Positions 1-5,165 of a stretch of 5,533 nucleotides of DNA are shown here, piece by piece (the first letter of the stretch is position 1; each line of letters opens with the position of its first letter). The position numbers and the translations under genes are program-made. A model generated the notes under the pieces. That model saw nothing but the letters and a program-made list of their open reading frames with translations, did not search any database and had not been told where the DNA came from. Source of the DNA: Ignavibacteriaceae bacterium (GTDB lineage Bacteria > Bacteroidota > Ignavibacteria > Ignavibacteriales > Ignavibacteriaceae); the NCBI GenBank assembly GCA_025449775.1, contig JANWIS010000044.1, positions 1 through 5,533 on the forward strand, written 5' to 3'.

Positions 1-1607
1 CCGGCAAAAACATTATCACCTGATTCAAATGAATTAATAATCAAAGCACTAACATCAAAATTTGTTAAGCCATTATTTTGTTCAGTCCACGTTTCACCAT
101 TATCAGACGAGCTAAAAACTCCGCCTCCAGTACCCATTTGGCTCATTGTTCCTGCATAAATAATATCATATGAATTAATTACCATTGAAGCAATATCAGT
201 AGATGTTAATCCATTATTTATAAGCGTCCAGTTATCTCCATTATCTGTAGAACGAAAAACTCCTGAACCACAACCGGCAGTTCCAGCAAAAATTTCATCG
301 TTGGAATTAATTGCCAATGACCAAACATTTGTACAGGTCAATCCATTATTTATTTGAACCCAGCTTTCACCGTTATCTGTTGATCGGAAAACTCCGCCGC
401 CAAAATAAGTTCCTGCGAAGATGTGATCGCTTGAATTAATTTCAACAGCCCGAACATCAGTTGTGATCATACTTTGATTTACTTCAGTCCAACTATCACC
501 ATTGTCAGTTGAACGGAAAACTCCGCCTTCACTATTTACAAAATCAGCTCCGGCAAAAATATGTCCGTTCGAGTTAAACGATATTGAAGTGAAATAAGCA
601 GCAGTTAATCCATTATTTATTTCCAGCCAGCTTTCTCCTTCATCAGAAGAACGAAACATTCCGGTTCCGTATGTTCCTGCAAAAATATCATCATTGGAAT
701 TTGCTGAAACAACACGAACATCAGTTGCAGTTAAGCCGTTGTTAATCTGATTCCAGTTTGAGCCGTTATCGGTTGAACGGAAAACACCATCACCAAGATA
801 AGTTCCCGTAAAAATATCGTCATCTGTATTGATGCCAAATGAAACTATATACATTCCGGTCAGTCCATTATTTATTTGCGACCAGTTATCTCCATTGTTT
901 GTTGAACGAAAAACACCATCACCATAAGTTCCTGCGAAGACTTCATCATTGGAATTTATTGAAAGTGCATCGACAATATTTGAAGAAGTTAAACCAGTAT
1001 TAACCTGAGTCCAGTTGTCTCCGTTATTTGTAGAACGAAAAACACCGCCTCCTCCTTCAGTTCCTAAAAAAATGTCGTCAGAAGAATTGATCGCAAAGCA
1101 CCAGCAGAATGGATTTGTAATTCCATTCGTTAGCTGAACCCAGTTGTCTCCGTTATCAGTTGAACGGAAAACATAATCATAAGTTGCAGCAAAGATGTCA
1201 TCGTTTGAATTTATTCCTAATCCTAAAACATACGTGTTTGTTAATCCATCAATTTCAAGTGTCCAGTTTTCACCGTTGTCGGTTGATCTGAAAACACCTC
1301 CGCCTTCAAAAGTTCCTGCAAAGATGTCGTCGTTTGAATTTATTGCCAATGAAATAATGAACGGATAATCCAATCCGTTGTTCACCGGAGTCCAGTTATC
1401 TCCATTATCTGTTGATCGAAAAACTCCGCTGTTTGTCGCTGCAAAAATGTGATCGCTTGAATTTATTGCTACGGCTGCAATGTCTTTAGTTGTTAAACCG
1501 TTATTGATCTGAATCCAGTTTTCTCCGTTATCAGTTGATCTCAAAACTCCTCCGCCTCTCGTTCCAGCAAGAATGTGTTGATTTGAATTTACAGCTAATG
1601 ACATTAC
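1..1607 (-). repeat. Tandem in-frame coding repeats, 12 units of 123-141 nt
   Basis: Successive Asp-box Trp codons are 123, 129, 123, 129, 129, 129, 126, 138, 129, 132 and 141 nt apart, always a multiple of three. Length changes fall in the loop between AGT and GVFR or in the segment after LT. Units share long DNA stretches but differ at many synonymous positions (Arg of the box is AGA, CGA or CGT). This points to old repeats kept by protein selection rather than a fresh tandem duplication. Confidence 0.9.
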
Positions 1608-1727
1608 GTTTCCTCCAAAAGGACCGTTTGTCTGTTCCCAAAATGCACCAAAAGCCGATTGTGGACTTCCTTCAAAGCATATTAACAATGAACTGATTAC
1701 AACAATTCGTATAAAACTGTTTCTCAT
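1..1727 (-). CDS. Secreted Asp-box (BNR-like) beta-propeller repeat protein, C-terminus missing at left edge
   Basis: I translated the minus strand from the ATG at 1727-1725 and found 575 uninterrupted codons running off the left edge, so this is an N-terminal fragment. Residues 1-25 look like a Sec signal peptide: Arg2 and Arg7, a hydrophobic stretch IVVISSLLICF, then PQSA as a possible cleavage site. After that comes a 41-47 residue unit whose core is xxLAINSNDDIFAGT, a Gly-rich turn, then VFRSTDNGDNW and xQINNGLT. Twelve Asp boxes end in Trp at residues 71, 112, 155, 196, 239, 282, 325, 367, 413, 456, 500 and 547. Each unit has the size of one beta-propeller blade. No catalytic signature is recognisable; binding or surface display is more likely than an enzyme. 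A Shine-Dalgarno-like AGGA lies 8 nt before the ATG and supports this start. Given the genome's T9SS-type protein at 3023, a sorting domain may lie beyond the left edge, but that is inference. Confidence 0.9.
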   Translation of the reverse strand, partial: MRNSFIRIVVISSLLICFEGSPQSAFGAFWEQTNGPFGGNVMSLAVNSNQHILAGTRGGGVLRSTDNGENWIQINNGLTTKDIAAVAINSSDHIFAATNSGVFRSTDNGDNWTPVNNGLDYPFIISLAINSNDDIFAGTFEGGGVFRSTDNGENWTLEIDGLTNTYVLGLGINSNDDIFAATYDYVFRSTDNGDNWVQLTNGITNPFCWCFAINSSDDIFLGTEGGGGVFRSTNNGDNWTQVNTGLTSSNIVDALSINSNDEVFAGTYGDGVFRSTNNGDNWSQINNGLTGMYIVSFGINTDDDIFTGTYLGDGVFRSTDNGSNWNQINNGLTATDVRVVSANSNDDIFAGTYGTGMFRSSDEGESWLEINNGLTAAYFTSISFNSNGHIFAGADFVNSEGGVFRSTDNGDSWTEVNQSMITTDVRAVEINSSDHIFAGTYFGGGVFRSTDNGESWVQINNGLTCTNVWSLAINSNDEIFAGTAGCGSGVFRSTDNGDNWTLINNGLTSTDIASMVINSYDIIYAGTMSQMGTGGGVFSSSDNGETWTEQNNGLTNFDVSALIINSFESGDNVFA

Positions 1728-1745
1728 TTGATATCCTGATATTAA

Positions 1746-1775
1746 TTTATAATTGTAATATTAAACCAATGTTAA
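1746..1775 (-). promoter_or_regulatory. Weak candidate sigma70-like promoter for the propeller gene
   Basis: On the minus strand TTAACA (1775-1770) is followed after 18 nt by TATAAA (1751-1746), placing a start about 10-20 nt before the Shine-Dalgarno of the gene starting at 1727. The fit is five of six in each box, but the region is very AT-rich, so chance matches are expected. Promoter consensus in this phylum may also differ from sigma70. Transcription might instead read through from dinB, 81 nt upstream. Confidence 0.25.
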
Positions 1776-1804
1776 CTTAATGAATTAGGTTTAAGAAATC
1801 ATCC

Positions 1805-1844
1805 CAAATTAATTATCAATTAATCTTCTGTGATAATTAATTTG
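1805..1844 (-). promoter_or_regulatory. Perfect 14-bp inverted repeat over the dinB stop codon (3' hairpin)
   Basis: Arms at 1805-1818 and 1831-1844 are exact reverse complements (CAAATTAATTATCA and TGATAATTAATTTG) around a 12-nt loop. The structure covers the last codons of the dinB-like gene and its TAA at 1811-1809. It is AT-rich and is not followed by a T-tract on the minus strand, so it is not a classical intrinsic terminator. A role in 3' mRNA stability or in separating dinB from the downstream propeller gene is inference. Confidence 0.55.
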
Positions 1845-2252
1845 CCCGAGGTGATAGTTAAGATGTGTTGTAAGATGAACGAGAAAAAATTCTGTAGTCA
1901 TCTCATACCCAAAAACATTTGAAGGGAATATTTCTTTTAGCTTTTCTTCTTTTAGTTCATTGAGAGTTTTATCTACAATCTTTATTGTCGATTCAATCTC
2001 TATAACCAACTCCTGAAGAGGAACATTCTTCCTGCTGAATTCCGCATCACGGTTCCTTACATAACCTGAATTGCCAAGAACTCCTCCAATAAAATGCTGA
2101 AGATTACCGCAAAGATGAAGGCAAAGATTGCCTGATGAATTTTTTATATCGCCCGAAATTTTCCAGATGTTCTTCTCATCTTTAAAAGAAGAAATTTCTG
2201 TTTTTAGTTTTTCAAGATCGCGAAGGAAGAGTTTTAAGATTGTTTCTTTCAT
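1809..2252 (-). CDS. DinB-family (DUF1572-like) protein, putative metal-binding four-helix protein
   Basis: The 147-residue cytoplasmic protein has the usual DinB length and no signal peptide. The family signature is visible: HLCGNLQHFIG at residues 46-56, then GYVRNRDAEF at 63-72, and near the end HLTTHLNYHLGQINYHRRL at 126-144. By comparison with DinB proteins, His53, His130 and His134 are the likely divalent metal ligands. Known relatives include thiol-dependent S-transferases, but most members, including this type, have no assigned substrate, so no reaction is claimed. The ATG is preceded by CAGGA 9-10 nt upstream, inside the 15-nt gap after the NTF2-like gene, which indicates an operon with it. 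Its 3' end is embedded in a perfect inverted repeat. Family assignment is confident; function is not. Confidence 0.87.
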   Translation of the reverse strand: MKETILKLFLRDLEKLKTEISSFKDEKNIWKISGDIKNSSGNLCLHLCGNLQHFIGGVLGNSGYVRNRDAEFSRKNVPLQELVIEIESTIKIVDKTLNELKEEKLKEIFPSNVFGYEMTTEFFLVHLTTHLNYHLGQINYHRRLIDN

Positions 2253-2267
2253 TTTATTTTCCTGAAA

Positions 2268-2720
2268 TTATTTTTTAAGAACTTCAGTTCCTTGCTGTGC
2301 AGTTATATGCCACCTCTCTTTTACTTTTATGCAGACCTCAAGTCTTCTTGTCTGTATTTCAACAGGCTTTTCTTTTCCCGGTGTTTTTGCCAAAGATGTT
2401 ATAGTTCTATTTATAACTGCCAAATTACCAAATAGTCTTACATCCCAATTAGAAGTCGGTTCTTCTTTTAGTTCACGGACTTTGCTCTGAGGATTGCAAT
2501 GAAAACTGATATAAGACTTTTTATTAAAGTTCTGTCCATTCGGAATTGAACCAGTAAAATCATCTGTTAATATTTTACTCAGCACGACCGAATCCTTGCT
2601 TGCAACAGCTTTATCCATCTGTTTCAAAAGATAAATTACATTCTGCTTCTCAGTAGCTTGCTGGGCATTCAACTGAACAGTAATTAACATTAGAACAGGT
2701 AATAGAATTAACTTTCTCAT
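2268..2720 (-). CDS. Secreted DUF4440 / NTF2-like (SnoaL-fold) protein
   Basis: This 150-residue protein starts with a clear Sec signal peptide: Arg2-Lys3, a hydrophobic core to about residue 16, and cleavage probably near LNA-QQ at 19-20. The mature part, about 130 residues, has the DUF4440 layout. It opens with a helix VIYLLKQMDKAVASKD (28-43), then LSKILTDDFTGSIPNG (47-62), a central NWDVRLFGNLAVI strand region (91-103), and closes with a KVKERWHITAQQGT strand (132-145). NTF2-like folds form a cone-shaped pocket used for small-ligand binding or catalysis, but I see no diagnostic catalytic pair, so the role is unknown. Location is likely periplasmic or extracellular. GGAG sits 6 nt before the ATG. 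It is the first gene of a minus-strand pair with the DinB-like protein, 15 nt apart. Confidence 0.85.
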   Translation of the reverse strand: MRKLILLPVLMLITVQLNAQQATEKQNVIYLLKQMDKAVASKDSVVLSKILTDDFTGSIPNGQNFNKKSYISFHCNPQSKVRELKEEPTSNWDVRLFGNLAVINRTITSLAKTPGKEKPVEIQTRRLEVCIKVKERWHITAQQGTEVLKK

Positions 2721-3022
2721 AAATATCTCCGAAGTATATCACAATAATAAAATTTTTTATCAGCATAATGAAGACCACTTGCATATTTGTATTTTAAAAT
2801 GCAATTTCCACTTGAATTTAGTTCTGTATGCGATTGGAATAGATTACGGCAGAGCTTGTCATCCAACTTTACTCTGCTAATATTCTTTCCTTAAAGGGTT
2901 TATATCTGTCTTGTCATATTCAATTCAAATGTTAGGAGGGTTTGTATGGTCTTAAACTATCTGACTTCTACCTTACTTATAATTAAAAATTATTAATTAA
3001 AAATATTTTAAGGAGTACGCTT
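2721..3022. other. Divergent intergenic region with short repeats, no RNA gene seen
   Basis: This gap separates the minus-strand NTF2-like/dinB operon from the plus-strand T9SS propeller gene, so it must hold or adjoin both promoters. It contains a 10-nt direct repeat matching 9 of 10 (CCACTTGCAT 2775-2784, CCACTTGAAT 2808-2817), an exact direct repeat CTTGTCAT (2855-2862 and 2910-2917), and a 6-bp inverted repeat GCAGAG/CTCTGC (2849-2854 and 2872-2877). A short upstream ORF with a strong Shine-Dalgarno follows at 2946-2996. TATAAT at 2978-2983 is a perfect -10 sequence but lacks any acceptable -35. No tRNA or convincing riboswitch fold was recognised. Confidence 0.5.
2946..2996 (+). CDS. Possible 16-residue upstream ORF / leader peptide
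   Basis: ATG at 2946 is preceded, at 5-nt spacing, by AGGAGGG (2934-2940), the strongest Shine-Dalgarno in the window. The frame reads MVLNYLTSTLLIIKNY and stops at TAA 2994-2996, 26 nt before the start of the propeller gene at 3023. It has no run of a single regulatory amino acid as in classical attenuators; Leu (four of 16) is the commonest residue. It could be a real leader peptide or a relic start site. A TATAAT at 2978, if it is the true promoter, would start transcription downstream and leave this ORF untranscribed. Confidence 0.3.
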   Translation: MVLNYLTSTLLIIKNY

Positions 3023-4702
3023 ATGAAAAAGCTTTTTAATATTCTACTGCTGGTTGTGATTGTAGCTCCTTTGGGGGTTTCCCAGGACGTAGGAATTGAC
3101 ATCTGGACTACAAATACTACTACCGTCGGACGTGTATTTGGTATGGTGAATGATCCAAGTGACCAGAACATTATGTATGCATGCGGTCTTGATGAAGGAG
3201 TGAATAAAACAACCGATGGAGGAATAACCTGGAACCAGTTTAATACGGGACTATTGAATATAGGGGTTCAGGCAATTGCTATTTGTACAGGCAGCCCGCA
3301 AAATTTATACGTTGGAACTGGTGTAGGTGCTAATGCAGGAGTTTACAAAACCACTAATGGAGGAACTTCCTGGACACAAGTTAATACAGGTATATCTGAA
3401 GCCATAGCAATTCAGGCTGTTATGGTTCATCCAACTAATCCGAATATTGCATGGTGTGCAAATTTTAACGGAACAGCTGATGCTGTTAATGGTTTGTATA
3501 AAACAACAGATGGCGGTGCTAACTGGTTTGTAATAACAACAGGAATAGGAGCAATTAAAAATTTTCTTTCACTTGCAATGTCTCCGACTGATCCAAACAC
3601 AATTTATGCAGGTTCATCGTTTATGGTTGCAACATCGATGGGTCCTTCTGCAATTTATAAAAGTACGGATGGAGGCGCTAACTGGTTTCTTTCAAGTACA
3701 GGACTTCCAACTGATCCTGCTGAAATAAATCCTGTAAGAACGATGCAAGTAAGCACTGCAAATCCAAATGTTGTCATTGCTGGTTTATTTATGAATACTT
3801 TAAATGGCGGATTTTATGTTTCAACTGATGCCGGTGCTAACTGGACGAAAAAGCACACCGGACTCCCAGTTGATGTAGGAACTCTTATTCGTTCTTGTGC
3901 AATCAGACCATTGTTCGATAACCAGTTTTATGTTGGGTTAGATCGGGCTACATTATTAAATATTGGTGTTTGGGCAACAACAGATGGTGGTGATACCTGG
4001 ACTACTTTTAATAATGGAACTATGCTTGATACTTACGGCATCAGAGGTTTGTTATTTAATTCAACAGCTAATCATACCTTGTATGCCGGCTGCGGATCTG
4101 CTGTTGGTCAGGGAGTTTATGAATATCAGTTCTCAATTGTTCCGGTTGAACTGGTTTCTTTTTCAGCAGAAGTTTACAGTAGTGATGTTACATTAAGCTG
4201 GATCACAGCAACGGAAGTAAATAATTATGGATTCGAAATTGAAAGACGAAGTTCGGAAACCGGGCAATGGTTGAATATTGGTTTTGTAAATGGATCGGGA
4301 ACTTCAACAGAAATCCGTTACTATTCATTCAATGATAATTCTCTGAGTGTTGGTAAATATTATTATCGGTTGAAGCAGATAGATTTTGACGGTAATTATA
4401 CTTACAGTAATGAAGTGGAAGTTAATATCATTCCTGTTAATGAATTTGCACTTATGCAAAATTATCCAAATCCGTTTAACCCGGGAACGAAAATTGCATT
4501 CAGCATTCCAAATTCATCTTTTGTTTCACTTAAAGTTTACGACGTTCTTGGTAATGAAATAAGAACTCTGATTAATAATGATTTGCGGGAAGGAAGTTAT
4601 GAAGTTGAATTTACCGCAACAGAACTGCCAAGCGGAGTTTATTTTTATAATTTAACTGCCGGGGGGTTTTCTCAAACTTTGAAAATGAACCTATTGAAAT
4701 AA
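3023..4702 (+). CDS. Secreted Asp-box beta-propeller protein with Fn3-like domain and T9SS type A sorting domain
   Basis: The 559-residue protein begins with a Sec signal peptide (KK at 2-3, hydrophobic core to about 17, cleavage near VSQ at 19-21). Residues about 35-370 form an Asp-box propeller of the Vps10/sortilin or Ycf48-like type. Six boxes of the form TTDGGxxW lie at 63-70, 110-117, 161-168, 214-221, 267-274 and 319-326. Each blade also carries a DPxDxNIxYAG-like strand. Residues about 374-469 resemble a fibronectin III-like beta-sandwich (VELVSFSA, then GKYYYRLKQIDFDGNYTYSN). Residues 479-559 match the type A C-terminal sorting domain: NYPNPFNPGTKIAFSIP, VSLKVYDVLGNEIRTL, LPSGVYFYNLTAGG. 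This tail directs export through the type IX secretion system and usually surface attachment. AGGAG at 3011-3015, 7 nt before the ATG, fixes the start. Substrate or partner unknown; GH74-like enzymes share Asp boxes, but no catalytic pair was identified. Confidence 0.93.
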   Translation: MKKLFNILLLVVIVAPLGVSQDVGIDIWTTNTTTVGRVFGMVNDPSDQNIMYACGLDEGVNKTTDGGITWNQFNTGLLNIGVQAIAICTGSPQNLYVGTGVGANAGVYKTTNGGTSWTQVNTGISEAIAIQAVMVHPTNPNIAWCANFNGTADAVNGLYKTTDGGANWFVITTGIGAIKNFLSLAMSPTDPNTIYAGSSFMVATSMGPSAIYKSTDGGANWFLSSTGLPTDPAEINPVRTMQVSTANPNVVIAGLFMNTLNGGFYVSTDAGANWTKKHTGLPVDVGTLIRSCAIRPLFDNQFYVGLDRATLLNIGVWATTDGGDTWTTFNNGTMLDTYGIRGLLFNSTANHTLYAGCGSAVGQGVYEYQFSIVPVELVSFSAEVYSSDVTLSWITATEVNNYGFEIERRSSETGQWLNIGFVNGSGTSTEIRYYSFNDNSLSVGKYYYRLKQIDFDGNYTYSNEVEVNIIPVNEFALMQNYPNPFNPGTKIAFSIPNSSFVSLKVYDVLGNEIRTLINNDLREGSYEVEFTATELPSGVYFYNLTAGGFSQTLKMNLLK

Positions 4703-4721
4703 AACTTCTTTCCTTTAATAA

Positions 4722-4778
4722 AAAACCGTAGTGAAAAATTATTATAGCTAAAATTTCACTGCGGTTTTATTTTTTTAA
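4722..4778. terminator. Bidirectional rho-independent terminator between convergent genes
   Basis: Arms AAAACCGTAGTGAAA (4722-4736) and TTTCACTGCGGTTTT (4754-4768) form a 15-bp stem with one U-G wobble on the plus-strand RNA, around a 17-nt loop. A T-rich tract (4765-4776) follows on the plus strand. On the minus strand the A-run at 4721-4725 and AT-rich sequence beyond it supply the U-tract. It lies 19 nt after the propeller stop and just after the cupin stop, so it should end both transcripts. On the minus strand the wobble becomes an A-C mismatch, so that direction is probably slightly weaker. Confidence 0.88.
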
Positions 4779-4780
4779 AA

Positions 4781-5104
4781 CTATCTTTTGTAGTCTTCCC
4801 GTACGGGATGAAAAGTATCTATAACTCTGCAATCAGATATTGCTTTTGCTGAATGTTTTGCATGAGCAGGAATTATCACCACCGAGTTTTCGTCCATTTT
4901 TATTTTATTGCCTTCAACAGTCAGTTCAAAATCTCCTTCAACTACCCGGCAGATCTGTTCCTGGAAATGAGAGTGTTCAGGTACTTCATATCCGGCAATA
5001 ACTCTGAAATAAGCGATGGTCATTTCTTTTGAGTGAATTATCTTAGCAAAGTAACCCGGAAATATTTTAATTTCTTTAATGTTTTTAATGTTGATGCTTT
5101 CCAT
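4781..5104 (-). CDS. Small single-domain cupin (cupin_2) protein, putative metal binding
   Basis: This 107-residue protein is one conserved-barrel cupin domain with no signal peptide. Cupin motif 1 is at residues 38-57: G38, P42, His44, His46, Gln50, G57 (PEHSHFQEQICRVVEGD). Motif 2 is at 79-84, PAHAKH, with His84. The likely metal ligands are His44, His46, Gln50 and His84; spacing of +2, +6 and +40 is normal for small mononuclear cupins. The third ligand position reads Gln in an EQ pair rather than Glu. Such stand-alone cupins range from dioxygenases and isomerases to sensors, and nothing here picks a substrate. AGGAG at 5117-5113 precedes the ATG by 8 nt but is buried in a possible hairpin. 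It follows coaD on the same strand after 61 nt, so cotranscription is possible. Confidence 0.88.
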   Translation of the reverse strand: MESINIKNIKEIKIFPGYFAKIIHSKEMTIAYFRVIAGYEVPEHSHFQEQICRVVEGDFELTVEGNKIKMDENSVVIIPAHAKHSAKAISDCRVIDTFHPVREDYKR

Positions 5105-5112
5105 AATTATTT

Positions 5113-5139
5113 CTCCTATTAAAGATTTAATGAAAGGAG
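5113..5139 (-). promoter_or_regulatory. Hairpin sequestering the cupin Shine-Dalgarno
   Basis: In the minus-strand transcript, CTCCT (5139-5135), a 3-nt bulge, ATTAA (5131-5127), a 4-nt loop, TTAAT (5122-5118) and AGGAG (5117-5113) fold as a bulged 10-bp hairpin. The whole AGGAG of the cupin gene is in the stem and the ATG lies 8 nt after it. The pairing is exact in both five-bp segments. Translational control, for example by temperature or a bound factor, is inference; the stem is short and partly AT, so it could be only marginally stable. Confidence 0.4.
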
Positions 5140-5165
5140 TTTACAGACATAAATTTCATAACTAA

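Noticed and set aside
1..1607. Regularly spaced repeats suggesting a CRISPR array or noncoding satellite
   Set aside because: Spacing is always a multiple of three, the frame is open throughout, and the repeats translate to one protein unit with synonymous variation. They are coding propeller blades.
1675..1727. Possible lipobox (LLIC, Cys17) in the signal peptide of the left propeller
   Set aside because: Ile at -1 is atypical for a lipobox, which wants Gly, Ala or Ser, and the hydrophobic core runs past the Cys. An ordinary Sec signal peptide is the simpler reading.
2733..2741. Extended -10 sequence TGATATACT on the minus strand before the NTF2-like gene
   Set aside because: A start about 7 nt downstream would fall near 2726, at or past the GGAG Shine-Dalgarno (2730-2727), so the RNA would lack its ribosome site. 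The -35 region is also poor. Probably chance in AT-rich DNA.
2983..3171. Minus-strand open frame of 62 codons antisense to the propeller start
   Set aside because: It overlaps the signal peptide and first blade of a clearly real gene, has no recognisable domain and no good ribosome site.
3211..4030. Asp boxes as evidence of a sialidase or GH74 glycosidase
   Set aside because: Asp boxes are a structural hairpin motif shared by many non-enzymatic propellers. No sialidase arginine triad or GH74 catalytic Asp pair could be identified, so no enzymatic call was made.
3963..4196. Plus-strand 77-codon frame inside the T9SS propeller gene
   Set aside because: It is out of frame within a gene whose domain structure is intact on both sides; no independent support.
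4661..4666. G6 run in the T9SS tail as a possible frameshift site
   Set aside because: The sorting domain reads correctly before and after it (YNLTAGGFSQTLKM) to a natural stop, so no shift is needed. The similar G6 run at 5513-5518 in coaD is likewise in frame.
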